Source: Brevibacterium senegalense
GTDB taxonomy: Bacteria > Actinomycetota > Actinomycetes > Actinomycetales > Brevibacteriaceae
DNA length: 64,000 bases
Reading direction: 5' to 3'
Assembly: GCF_000285835.1 (NCBI RefSeq)
Contig: NZ_HE978607.1
Span: forward strand, 37,351-101,350
Each line of letters opens with the position of its first letter. Position 1 is the first letter of the stretch. Under the pieces are notes generated by a model. That model had not been told where the DNA came from. It ran no database searches and was given only the letters and a program-made list of their open reading frames with translations. This document shows positions 45,840 through 53,914 of the stretch, in pieces. A program made the translations under genes and the position numbers.

Positions 45840-45845
45840 TACGCT
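45840..45845 (+). promoter_or_regulatory. -10 element TACGCT upstream of the lytic transglycosylase-kinase operon
   Basis: TACGCT fits TAnnnT; it lies about 60 bases before the ATG at 45906. No -35 match. Confidence 0.35.
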
Positions 45846-45905
45846 GGTGCCGTCTGCGTGATGCCGACTTCCCCCGCTCATGACAGAGGACCACCAGCAG
45901 GACGG

Positions 45906-46982
45906 ATGACCCCAGTGCCGACGGAGCATGCATCGCCCACCCCGCGCGGCCGGCGCGGCCGCACCCGTGCCGCCCACCCGGACCCCCTGCTGGTGCCCGC
46001 CCTCCTGTCGACGCCGGCGGCGCCGGCCCGGGTCCTCGAGGACGAGCCCGCACCGGCACTGCCCATCGATGTGACGACCGGACCCGGGTTCACCGCCGGA
46101 ACGGCCTCGGCGTCCGTGCCGGCCTCCCACGGCGGGCGCACCTACCGCGTCCGCCAGGGCGACGACCTCGTGAGCGTCGCCGCCCGCTTCGGTGTCTCCG
46201 TGCCCGCACTCGTCGACCTCAACGGCCTGCGGCGGCAGCCCGCTCTGCGTTCGGGCCAGATCCTCTCGCTGCCGGAGCGGCAGGTGACGGACGGCCCGGC
46301 CACCGACCGCGTGCGCCCCGGCGACACCCTCGACTCGATCGCCGCACGCCACCGCCTCCGCCCCGCCGACCTCCAGCGGGCCAACGCGATGGGCGACTCG
46401 CAGCTGCTGATCGAGGGCGAGCTGCTGAGCCTCACGGGCACCGGCGCCGTGAGCGCCCGGCGCCGCCCCACCGCGGACGACCTGCCGCAGCTGACCGCGC
46501 CCGTCGACGGGTTCCCCCCGGAGACGGTGCAGGCGGCCCGCATCAACCGCCGCAGCCTCCTGGCGCGCCCCCAGCCCACGCGCCGTGAGGCGCGCACACT
46601 GGTCGAGGGCACGGCACTCGCCCACGACCTGTCCCCCGCGCTGGCCACCGCCGTCGCGCAGGTCGAGTCCGGCTTCAACCACGGCATCGTGAGCCCGGGC
46701 AACGCGATCGGCATCATGCAGGTGACGCCGCGCGCCGCGCACTGCGCCTCCCACGCCGTGGGCCGGTCCCTGGACGTCCTGGACCCCGCGGACAACGCGA
46801 CGGCCGGGGTCGTCATCCTCTCGACGCTGCTGGAGGCCGCGGACGACGAGGCGCAGGCGCTGGCCGGCTACTACCAGGGTCTCGCGTCCGTGCGCGCCCA
46901 CGGTCCGCACCCGGACACCAGGCGGTTCGCGGCGAACGTCCAGATCCTGGCCGACCGCACGCGATCCGAGGAGAGGTCATGA
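45906..46982 (+). CDS. LysM-domain lytic transglycosylase
   Basis: 358 residues. Two LysM peptidoglycan-binding modules (TYRVRQGDDLVSVAARFGVS at about 78, and DRVRPGDTLDSIAARHRLRP at about 136) precede a lysozyme-like transglycosylase domain with catalytic Glu in TAVAQVESGFNHGIVSPGNA and the IGIMQVTP motif. It should cleave the glycan strand outside the cell, yet the N terminus is Arg-rich with only a weak hydrophobic stretch (LLVPALL) and no clear signal peptide, which is odd. The ATG is preceded by AGGA at short spacing; other starts lie at 45858, 45861 and 45915. Its stop overlaps the kinase start (ATGA), tying a cell wall hydrolase to a PASTA kinase. Confidence 0.85.
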   Translation: MTPVPTEHASPTPRGRRGRTRAAHPDPLLVPALLSTPAAPARVLEDEPAPALPIDVTTGPGFTAGTASASVPASHGGRTYRVRQGDDLVSVAARFGVSVPALVDLNGLRRQPALRSGQILSLPERQVTDGPATDRVRPGDTLDSIAARHRLRPADLQRANAMGDSQLLIEGELLSLTGTGAVSARRRPTADDLPQLTAPVDGFPPETVQAARINRRSLLARPQPTRREARTLVEGTALAHDLSPALATAVAQVESGFNHGIVSPGNAIGIMQVTPRAAHCASHAVGRSLDVLDPADNATAGVVILSTLLEAADDEAQALAGYYQGLASVRAHGPHPDTRRFAANVQILADRTRSEERS

Positions 46983-48889
46983 CCACACTCACCGACCCCC
47001 TGCTGGGGCACGTCCTCGACGACCGCTACCGGATCGACGACCCGGTGGCCCGCGGCGGCATGGCGATGGTCTACAAGGGGACGGACCTGCGACTCGACCG
47101 CGTCGTCGCGCTCAAGGTCATGCACCGGCACCTGCTGGACGACGAGGGCTTCGTCGAGCGGTTCCAGCGGGAGGCCCGCGCAGCCGCCCACCTCATCCAC
47201 TCGAACGTCGTGGCGGTCCACGACACGGGGCGCGACGGCGACGCCGTCTACCTCGTCATGGAGTACCTGCCCAACGTGACGCTCCGCAAGGAGCTGCGCC
47301 ACCGCGGGACCCTCACGCCCCGCCAGGCGCTCATCGTCCTCGACGCGGTGCTGGCCGGTCTGGAGGCCGTGCACGCTGCCGGGATGATCCACCGCGACCT
47401 CAAGCCGGACAACGTGCTCCTGGGCGCGGACGGGCAGATCAAGCTCGCGGACTTCGGACTGGCGCGCGCCGTGAGTGCGGCGACGACGACGAAGACGCTC
47501 ATGGGCACCGTGGGTTACGTCGCCCCGGAGCTGGTCACCCGCACGGGGGCGGACGAGCGCACGGATCTCTACACGGTCGGCATCATCCTCTACGAGATGC
47601 TCACGGGCTTCCAGCCCTACACGGACGAGGTGCCCATCCAGGTCGCCTACCGGCACGTCCACGACGACGTGCCGCCACCGTCGGAGCAGCGCCCGCTGCT
47701 GAGCCCCCGCCTCGACGCGCTGGTCCTGTGGGCGACATCACGCGACCCGGAGGACCGGCCGCAGAGCGCCACCGCCCTGCGCGAGGCCCTCGCGGAGGCG
47801 CGCGCCTCCCTCACCGCGGCCGAGCTGGACCTCGACCAGGCCGACGGACCGGAGAACCCCGCGTTCGCGACCCGGCCCATCCTCGTCCCCACCGCGACGA
47901 TCTTCGAGCCCGGCGCGGACTCGGGTCCCATCCGCACGAACGCGGGCACAGACGAGATCCCGTACCTGGCGGACGAGGACCGGGAGGACACCCCCGCCGA
48001 GGCCGCACGGCATCCCGCTGCCCGCTCCGCCACCGCTGCGCCCGCCGCAGACGGCGGTGACGGATCCGCGGCCGTCGCGGCGGCCTCGGGAGCGGGCGCC
48101 GCAGGCGGGGACACGGCCCCGGGATCGGGGCGACGGTCCGGACGGCGCGGTGTCGTCATCGGGCTCGTCCTCGTGCTCGTGGCCGCACTGGGACTGGGCG
48201 GCTGGGCCCTGCTGGGCGACCGGGCCGTCGCGGTCCCGCAGTACACCGCGGGGCAGGACCCGGACGAGTACATCGCACTGCTCGAGGACGCGGGCCTGTC
48301 CGCGCAGACGGTCGACGCGCACAGCACGACGATCCCGTCCGGTCGGATCATGGAGGTGGAGCCCGGCGCGGGCGAGGAGCTGCAGCCCGGTGACTCCGTC
48401 ACCATCACCGTGTCGCAGGGTGAGGAACTCTTCGTCGTCCCGGACGTCACCGGCTCGACGGAGACGGACGCCCGGACCAGCCTCGAGTCGTCCGGCATGG
48501 TGCTGGGACGGATCACCCGCGAGTTCTCCGACGATGTGCCCGAGGGCAGCGTCATCAGCCAGGGGTCCGGCGAGGGCCCGGTGGCGAAGGGCACGCCGGT
48601 CGATCTCGTCATCTCGAAGGGCGTCGAACCCATCGAGGTGCCGATCGTGACGGGTCTCGACTACGACTCCGCGTTCGCGAAGCTGGCCCGCATGGGCTTC
48701 CGCATCTCCCGCGACGACGTCTTCGACGACGAGGTGCCCTCCGGCAAGGTCGTCTCGCAGACGCCCAAGGGCGGCGCAGACGCCCAGGACGGCGACCTCA
48801 TCATGCTGAAGGTCTCGAAGGGCAAGCAGGCGAGCGACTCCGACGACGAGCCCTCGGACGGGGATCGTGCGGGGGACGGCGAGGGCTGA
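46979..48889 (+). CDS. pknL: PknL-like Ser/Thr protein kinase with three PASTA domains
   Basis: 636 residues. Cytoplasmic Hanks-type kinase: glycine loop ARGGMAMVYKG, ATP-binding Lys46 (VVALKVM), HRDLKPDN (His138-Asp140), ADFGLA and GTVGYVAPEL. An acidic then Ala/Gly-rich juxtamembrane linker, one membrane helix (about 391-412) and three extracellular PASTA repeats starting near 419 (VPQYTAGQ), 487 (VPDVTGST) and 553 (VPIVTGLD), which in the family bind muropeptides or lipid II. The tail is acidic. The PknL label rests on synteny (idsA2-like, Rv2175c-like, class II DAHP synthase); mycobacterial PknL lacks PASTA domains, so the equivalence is not exact. Confidence 0.88.
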   Translation: MTTLTDPLLGHVLDDRYRIDDPVARGGMAMVYKGTDLRLDRVVALKVMHRHLLDDEGFVERFQREARAAAHLIHSNVVAVHDTGRDGDAVYLVMEYLPNVTLRKELRHRGTLTPRQALIVLDAVLAGLEAVHAAGMIHRDLKPDNVLLGADGQIKLADFGLARAVSAATTTKTLMGTVGYVAPELVTRTGADERTDLYTVGIILYEMLTGFQPYTDEVPIQVAYRHVHDDVPPPSEQRPLLSPRLDALVLWATSRDPEDRPQSATALREALAEARASLTAAELDLDQADGPENPAFATRPILVPTATIFEPGADSGPIRTNAGTDEIPYLADEDREDTPAEAARHPAARSATAAPAADGGDGSAAVAAASGAGAAGGDTAPGSGRRSGRRGVVIGLVLVLVAALGLGGWALLGDRAVAVPQYTAGQDPDEYIALLEDAGLSAQTVDAHSTTIPSGRIMEVEPGAGEELQPGDSVTITVSQGEELFVVPDVTGSTETDARTSLESSGMVLGRITREFSDDVPEGSVISQGSGEGPVAKGTPVDLVISKGVEPIEVPIVTGLDYDSAFAKLARMGFRISRDDVFDDEVPSGKVVSQTPKGGADAQDGDLIMLKVSKGKQASDSDDEPSDGDRAGDGEG

Positions 48890-48911
48890 TCCGCTCGACG
48901 GCCGCTCCGTC

Positions 48912-49961
48912 TCAGGCGGTTGCGGCCTGCTCTGCCAGCTCCGCCAGGATGCGCGCGGCGGTGTGCGCCTGCTCCTCCGACACGTCGAGGTGGGTCACGA
49001 GGCGGCACTCCTCCTCATTCATCGCGAGGATCCGCACGCCGCGCCGGGCCGCCGCCTGCGCGTAGTCGTCGGCTGAGACGCCGGCCCGGCCGGGTGTCAG
49101 CATGACGATGTTCGTCTGCACCGATGCCGGGTCCGCGAAGTGCGGCACGGCCCGCGCCACGGTCGCGACGATGTGGGCGGCATGCGCGTGGTCGTCGGCC
49201 AGACGGTCGATGTTCCGGTCCAGCGCGTCGTGGCCGGCGGCGGCCAGGATCCCCGCCTGTCGCATGCCTCCGCCGTAGCGCTTGCGCAGGTGGCGCGCCT
49301 CGTCGATGAGCGCGGCGCTGCCGGTCAGGACACTGCCCACCGGTGCGCCCAGGCCCTTCGAGAGGCAGATGCTGAGCGAATCGACGACCGCGCCCTGATC
49401 CGCGAAGCTCGACCCCTCCGCCACGACCGCGTTCGCGACCCGGGCACCGTCCATGTGGACGCGCACGCCGCGCTCGTCTGCGCGGGCGCGCAGCGCGCGC
49501 AACTGGTCGATCGCGGCGATCCGGCCGCCGGAGAAGTTGTGCGTGTTCTCCACCGCGATGAGCGCGGTCCCCACCTGGTTGTAACCGCGAGGCCGCTCGA
49601 CGAGGGCCACGGCGGCGTCCGCGTCGAGGGTGCCGTCCGGGGAGATCCACGTGCGACTCGTGATGCCCGCGATCGCACCGTGGCCGCCCACCTCGGAGCG
49701 CAGGATGTGCGCCCTCGATTCCGCGAGGACCTCCTCGCCGCGACCCACGGACGCGGCGACGCCCACCATGTTCGCGAGCGAGCCGGAGGCGCAGAAGAGC
49801 CCGGCCTCGTGGCCGAACATCTCCGCCACCCGCGCCTCGAGCGCGTTGACGGTGGGATCCTCCCCGTAGACGTCGTCGCCCACCGGCGCGTCCGCCATCG
49901 CCCGTCGCATCCGCGCGTCGGGCCGGGTGAGCGTGTCGGAGCGCAGATCGATGGGCTCCAC
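48912..49961 (-). CDS. ltaE: Low-specificity L-threonine aldolase
   Basis: 349 residues. PLP enzyme that splits threonine or allo-threonine to glycine and acetaldehyde. Family landmarks are IDLRSDTLTRPDARMRRAM, VGDDVYGEDPTVNALE, CASGSLANMVG, ENTHNFSGGR, VHMDGARVANAV and the PLP-binding Lys in SICLSKGLGAPVGS. The GTG start lies two bases after the stop of the DAHP synthase gene and uses GGAG eight bases upstream, so the two genes are one unit. It converges with the kinase gene with 22 bases between stops. Confidence 0.92.
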   Translation of the reverse strand: MEPIDLRSDTLTRPDARMRRAMADAPVGDDVYGEDPTVNALEARVAEMFGHEAGLFCASGSLANMVGVAASVGRGEEVLAESRAHILRSEVGGHGAIAGITSRTWISPDGTLDADAAVALVERPRGYNQVGTALIAVENTHNFSGGRIAAIDQLRALRARADERGVRVHMDGARVANAVVAEGSSFADQGAVVDSLSICLSKGLGAPVGSVLTGSAALIDEARHLRKRYGGGMRQAGILAAAGHDALDRNIDRLADDHAHAAHIVATVARAVPHFADPASVQTNIVMLTPGRAGVSADDYAQAAARRGVRILAMNEEECRLVTHLDVSEEQAHTAARILAELAEQAATA

Positions 49962-49963
49962 GC

Positions 49964-51367
49964 TCAGCTCCGCGAGGCCTTCGTCAGCAGCTCTGCGACC
50001 TGGAACGCCATCTCGAGCGACTGGTCGTGGTTGAGGCGCGGGTCGACGAGTGTCTCGTAGCGGCGGCGCAGACCCTCCTCGTCGATCTCCGCGCCTCCGC
50101 CCAGCACCTCGGTCACGTCGTCTCCGGTCAGTTCGATGTGCAGGCCGCCGGGCACGGTGCCCGCCTCCGCGTGCGCGTCGAAGAAGCCGGCGACCTCCTC
50201 GACGACGTCCTCGAAGCGGCGCGTCTTGAATCCGTTGCCGGCGGTGATGGTGTTCCCGTGCATCGGATCGCACACCCACGTGACCTGCGGGAGCTCGTGC
50301 CCCACCTGGGCCAGCAGCTCCGGGAGCCGCTCCCGGATCCGTCCGGCACCCATCCGGGTGATGAAGCTGAGGCGGCCGGGGGTGCGCTGCGGGTCCAGCT
50401 TGTCGACCAGCCGCAGGACCTCGTCCTTCGTGATCGTGGGGCCCAGCTTCACGCCGATCGGGTTGTGCACGCGGGACAGGAAGTCCACGTGCGCCCCGTC
50501 CAGATCGCGTGTGCGCTCCCCGATCCACAGGAAGTGGCCGGAGACCGCGTAGGGGTTGCCCGTGCGCGAATCGATGCGGGTGAGGGCGCGCTCGTACTCG
50601 AGGAGCAGCGCCTCGTGCGCGGCGAAGAACTCGACGGAGTTGAGCGCGTCGAAGTCCGCCCCGCAGGCGGCCATGAACTTGAGCGCCCGGTCGATCTCGC
50701 GGGCGATCTGCTCGTAGCGGTGGTAGTTGGGGTTCGATCCCAGGAAGCCGCGGTTCCAGTCGTGGACGCGGCGCAGGTCCGCGAACCCGCCCTGGGTGAA
50801 CGCGCGGATGAGATTCAGCGTCGACGCGGACACGTGGTACGCCTGCAGCAGTCGGCTGGGGTCGTGGCGGCGGGCCTCGGCGGTGAACTCGTGGCCGTTG
50901 ACGATGTCGCCGCGGTACGACGGCAGCGTGACCCCGTCGCGCGTCTCGACGTCCGAGGACCGGGGCTTCGCGAACTGTCCCGCCATCCGGCCCATCTTCA
51001 CGACGGGCACGGAACCCGCGTACGTGAGGACCGCGGCCATCTGCAGGACCGTCTGGATCCGGCGGCGGATCTTGTCCGCCTGTGCGTCCACGAAGGTCTC
51101 CGCGCAGTCGCCCCCGGCGAGGATGAAGGCACGGCCGGCCGCGGCCTCGGCGATCCTGCTGGTCAGCAGGTCCGCCTCCCCCGCGAAGATGAGCGGCGGC
51201 ACACTGGAGAGCTCGTCCAGGACGGACTGGAGCTCCGCCGGGTCCGTGTAGGTCGGCTGCTGCTGGGGCGCGAGGTCGCGCCAGTTCTCCAGGCCCTCGA
51301 GTGTCTGCGGGGTGGCCTGGACCGAGCCCATCGCCTCGAAGAAGTGCGGGTCAGCGTGGAAGCCCAT
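49964..51367 (-). CDS. aroG: Class II 3-deoxy-D-arabino-heptulosonate 7-phosphate synthase
   Basis: 467 residues. First enzyme of the shikimate pathway. Class II signature: ILAGGDCAETF with the metal-binding Cys, VVKMGRMAGQFAKPRSSD, SVEFFAAHEALLLEYE, HFLWIGERTRDLDGAH, NPIGVKLGP and VCDPMHGNT. The length and motifs match M. tuberculosis AroG (Rv2178c), which is feedback-regulated and partners chorismate mutase. The ATG at 51367 has AAAGG about ten bases upstream. It also sits close to the PknL-like kinase in mycobacteria. Confidence 0.95.
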   Translation of the reverse strand: MGFHADPHFFEAMGSVQATPQTLEGLENWRDLAPQQQPTYTDPAELQSVLDELSSVPPLIFAGEADLLTSRIAEAAAGRAFILAGGDCAETFVDAQADKIRRRIQTVLQMAAVLTYAGSVPVVKMGRMAGQFAKPRSSDVETRDGVTLPSYRGDIVNGHEFTAEARRHDPSRLLQAYHVSASTLNLIRAFTQGGFADLRRVHDWNRGFLGSNPNYHRYEQIAREIDRALKFMAACGADFDALNSVEFFAAHEALLLEYERALTRIDSRTGNPYAVSGHFLWIGERTRDLDGAHVDFLSRVHNPIGVKLGPTITKDEVLRLVDKLDPQRTPGRLSFITRMGAGRIRERLPELLAQVGHELPQVTWVCDPMHGNTITAGNGFKTRRFEDVVEEVAGFFDAHAEAGTVPGGLHIELTGDDVTEVLGGGAEIDEEGLRRRYETLVDPRLNHDQSLEMAFQVAELLTKASRS

Positions 51368-51405
51368 GGGAGGGAGCCTTTCATCTGGAGTGGGGACCGC
51401 CGCTC

Positions 51406-51945
51406 TCAGCGGGCGTCGTTCCCCTCGTCGCCCGCGTCGTCGGCGGGCGGTTCGTCGGTGGGCGGCGCGGCGTCATCCCCGCCGAAGTCCTCTGCGGACA
51501 CGTGGTCGAGGAACTCGCGGAACTCCGCGACTGCGTCCTCGTCCGGCTCCGGTGCGTCGATCCCGTCCTCGTCCAGGACGGTCTGCGACACGAAGACCGG
51601 AGCGTCCGCGGTGAGCGCCAGGAGCACGGCGTCGGACGGACGCGCGGAGATCTGCTTGCCGTCCGTCGTGTCGATGCGTGCGAAGAACGTGTGCTCCTCG
51701 CGTCGCGTCACCGTCACCCGCTCGACGCCTGACCCGTAGTGGTCGAGCACGTCCAGCAGCAGCTGATGCGTGAGCGGGCGCGCGGACACCAGTCCCCGCT
51801 GCGCCATCTGAATGAGCGCCGACTCCGACGGTCCGATCCAGATGGGCAGATATCGCGGCAGGTCGAGTGCCTTGAGCACGAGGATCGACTGGTTCGCGGG
51901 GAGCTCGATCCGGATTCCGACGACTTCGGCTTCACGATCCGTCAT
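51406..51945 (-). CDS. Bifunctional nuclease (BFN/DUF151) domain protein
   Basis: 179 residues. The BFN domain covers about 1-130: VGIRIELPANQSILVLK, YLPIWIGPSESALIQMAQ, RPLTHQLLLDVL and SARPSDAVLLAL are typical. DNase/RNase activity was shown for a plant homologue; the bacterial role is not known. The last 45 residues are very acidic and disordered. In Micrococcales the gene is regularly found beside an FHA protein and gcvH, as here; no MerR-type regulators, often present in that cluster, are seen. Confidence 0.85.
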   Translation of the reverse strand: MTDREAEVVGIRIELPANQSILVLKALDLPRYLPIWIGPSESALIQMAQRGLVSARPLTHQLLLDVLDHYGSGVERVTVTRREEHTFFARIDTTDGKQISARPSDAVLLALTADAPVFVSQTVLDEDGIDAPEPDEDAVAEFREFLDHVSAEDFGGDDAAPPTDEPPADDAGDEGNDAR

Positions 51946-51956
51946 GCAGACCGCTC

Positions 51957-52973
51957 TCAGCCGGTCCGGTGACGCTGTTGGAAGATCATCCGGAACTTCC
52001 CGATCTGCACGTCCGCACCGTTCTGCAGCTCGATCGAGTCGATGAGCTGCCGTCCCACATACGTCCCGTTGAGCGATCCGGTGTCGCGCAGGGTGAAGCC
52101 CGAAGGCGTGCGGACGAACTCCGCGTGCTTGCGCGAGACGGTCACATCGTCCAGGAAGATGTCCGCATTGGGGCTGCGGCCCACCGTCACGACGTCCGTG
52201 TCGAGCAGGATCTGAGCGCCTGCGTCCGGACCGGACACGACGACGAGCAGGGCATCGGTCTCGTCCAGGTTCTGCAGGTCGGGCACCGGGTGGATCTCGC
52301 CGGTGTGCGGGTCGAGGATGCCGGAGAACTGCGGGCTGCCCTGGCTGCCCTGCTCTTGACCCACCGGAGCCTGGGACGGATCGCGCCACTGCTGCGAAGG
52401 ACCGCCGGCCGTCTCACCCTGTGAGCCCGTGGCGTGCCCGCCCGACTGCTGCCCGAACTGCTCCTGGGCATGCTGCGGACCGGAGCCGAACGACGGCTGC
52501 GCCCACTGTGCGCCCTGGTCCGGAACGGGCTGCTGGCCGTACTGCGGCTGCTCGCCGTAGGGCTGCGGCTGCGAGCCGTATTGGGGCGCGGGATCGCCGT
52601 ACTCCGGGATCTGGCCCTGCTGCGGAGCCCACTGCTGCTGCTCCTGCGGCTGTCCCCACTGCTGCGGCTGGTTCCAGGTCTGCGGCTGTGCGCCCTGCGC
52701 CTGCGAGCCCTGCGGTTGTGCGCCCTGAGGCTGGCCCCACTGCTCCTGTCCCCACTGCTGAGGCGCGGAGCCCTGCCGGCCCGCCGCGTCATGCTGCTCC
52801 CACTGCTGCGGCTGGGATCCCTGCGGTGCCGGAGCCTGCGGTGCCGGAGCCTGCGGGGCACCCTGGCCGCCCTGTGCGGGGTCGCCGAAGGGGAAGACAT
52901 GCGGAGTGGCGGACGACGACTCCTGATCCCAGGGCTGCCGTCCGTCGGGGGTGCCGCCGTTCTGCTGGGACAT
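51957..52973 (-). CDS. GarA/OdhI-like FHA-domain protein with long Gln-rich N terminus
   Basis: 338 residues. Residues 1-235 are low-complexity, rich in Gln, Pro, Gly and Trp (QQWGQPQ-type repeats). The C-terminal 100 residues are an FHA phosphothreonine-binding domain: DALLVVVSGPDAGAQILLD, TVGRSPNADIFLDDVTVSRK, HAEFVRTPSGFTLRD and SLNGTYVGRQL, close to GarA and OdhI, which inhibit 2-oxoglutarate dehydrogenase. The ETTS-type N-terminal phosphorylation motif of GarA is not visible before the domain (the text reads NLDETDALL). The ATG overlaps the gcvH stop by one base. The PASTA kinase in the same neighbourhood is a candidate partner. Confidence 0.85.
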   Translation of the reverse strand: MSQQNGGTPDGRQPWDQESSSATPHVFPFGDPAQGGQGAPQAPAPQAPAPQGSQPQQWEQHDAAGRQGSAPQQWGQEQWGQPQGAQPQGSQAQGAQPQTWNQPQQWGQPQEQQQWAPQQGQIPEYGDPAPQYGSQPQPYGEQPQYGQQPVPDQGAQWAQPSFGSGPQHAQEQFGQQSGGHATGSQGETAGGPSQQWRDPSQAPVGQEQGSQGSPQFSGILDPHTGEIHPVPDLQNLDETDALLVVVSGPDAGAQILLDTDVVTVGRSPNADIFLDDVTVSRKHAEFVRTPSGFTLRDTGSLNGTYVGRQLIDSIELQNGADVQIGKFRMIFQQRHRTG

Positions 52974-53377
52974 CAGGCTCCTTCGCTTTCGAGTGCGGCC
53001 AGGTAGGCGTCGCGGTCCAGGAGCGCGTCGACCTCGGCCGGGTCGGACAGGCGCACATCGTAGAGCCACCCGTCCTCGTAGGGGGCGGAGTTGACCGTCT
53101 CCGGGGAGTCCTCGAGCGATTCGTTGACCGCGATGACTTCGCCGGAGACGGGCGCGATGAGGTCGCTGACGCTCTTCGTGCTCTCCACCTCGCCGCAGGA
53201 CTCACCCGCGCTGACGGAGTCGCCCACGTCGGGGATGTCGACGAACACGACTTCGCCCAGCGAGTCCTGCGCGAAGTCCGTGATCCCCACGCGCACGACC
53301 GACGCGTCATCCGTCTGCGCGACCCATTCGTGGTCCGCGGAGTACCGCAGGCCCTCGGGATAGGTGAGATCAGCCAT
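52973..53377 (-). CDS. gcvH: Glycine cleavage system H protein
   Basis: 134 residues. Lipoyl carrier protein that shuttles the aminomethyl group between P, T and L proteins. The lipoylation Lys lies in GEVESTKSVSDLIAPVSGEV; the opening YSADHEWV and GITDFAQDSLGEVVFVDIP are characteristic. The other glycine cleavage genes are not in the window. The ATG has GAGGAG at six bases. First gene of a gcvH-FHA-BFN unit. Confidence 0.95.
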   Translation of the reverse strand: MADLTYPEGLRYSADHEWVAQTDDASVVRVGITDFAQDSLGEVVFVDIPDVGDSVSAGESCGEVESTKSVSDLIAPVSGEVIAVNESLEDSPETVNSAPYEDGWLYDVRLSDPAEVDALLDRDAYLAALESEGA

Positions 53378-53410
53378 GTCAACTCCTCCATCGTCAGGAC
53401 TGTCCCCACC

Positions 53411-53416
53411 AGCATA
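53411..53416 (-). promoter_or_regulatory. -10 element TATGCT of gcvH
   Basis: TATGCT (53416-53411) lies 33 bases before the gcvH ATG. No convincing -35 box. The remainder of the 53378-53574 gap carries only a weak GATAAG element ahead of the tRNA. Confidence 0.4.
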
Positions 53417-53574
53417 ACCGCATCCGTGTCGCAGATCGCATCGGGATGCCGGGTCGGTTCGCGCACGAGCGACGACGTCGCCCGCGCACGCCGGATGGGG
53501 CGCGGATCACAGACTACCGATTTGCCCTCCCGTGCGCGCGTGGATAAGCTCATCCTCGGTCCTGAGGGGCCGGA

Positions 53575-53651
53575 CGGGCTATGGCGCAGCTTGGTAGCGC
53601 GCCTGACTGGGGGTCAGGAGGTCGTGGGTTCGAATCCCGCTAGCCCGACCA
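53575..53651 (+). tRNA. tRNA-Pro (anticodon GGG)
   Basis: 77 bases with encoded CCA. Acceptor stem CGGGCTA/TAGCCCG, anticodon stem CCTGA/TCAGG with loop CTGGGGG giving anticodon GGG, and T arm GTGGG-TTCGAAT-CCCGC. All stems pair fully. It is followed by its own terminator. Confidence 0.97.
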
Positions 53652-53672
53652 GGTGGAACAGCACAACGGGAG

Positions 53673-53696
53673 CGCCCCGAGCTTCGGCTCGGGGCG
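53673..53696 (+). terminator. Terminator after tRNA-Pro
   Basis: Ten-base stem CGCCCCGAGC/GCTCGGGGCG with a TTCG tetraloop, followed by TTCGTGCTTT. Confidence 0.8.
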
Positions 53697-53720
53697 TTCG
53701 TGCTTTCCATTCGCCGTCCG

Positions 53721-53909
53721 TCAGCCCGCGAGCGCGTAGGCCGCCGGCAGCAGGTGGTCGACGCCGTGGGCGCAGGCGAATACCGCGGAGCTCACGAGCA
53801 CCGTCGCCCAGGGGCCGCACCTGACGAGTGCGTTCACCAGCACGCCGCGGAACAGCAGTTCCTCACCCAGCGGGGTCAGCAGAGCACCCAGGACCAGGGC
53901 CGCCGTCAC
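53721..53909 (-). pseudogene. Fragment of a CPBP-family intramembrane metalloprotease
   Basis: 62 codons from a GTG at 53909, six bases after the phosphopantetheinyl transferase stop. It encodes a hydrophobic segment and the first CPBP motif, TPLGEELLFRGVLVNAL, then FACAHG, and stops at 53721. Intact CPBP proteins have several helices before this motif and a second His motif after it; both are absent. A decayed or truncated gene is the simplest reading; a tiny functional peptide is unlikely. Confidence 0.6.
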
Positions 53910-53914
53910 CCGGG

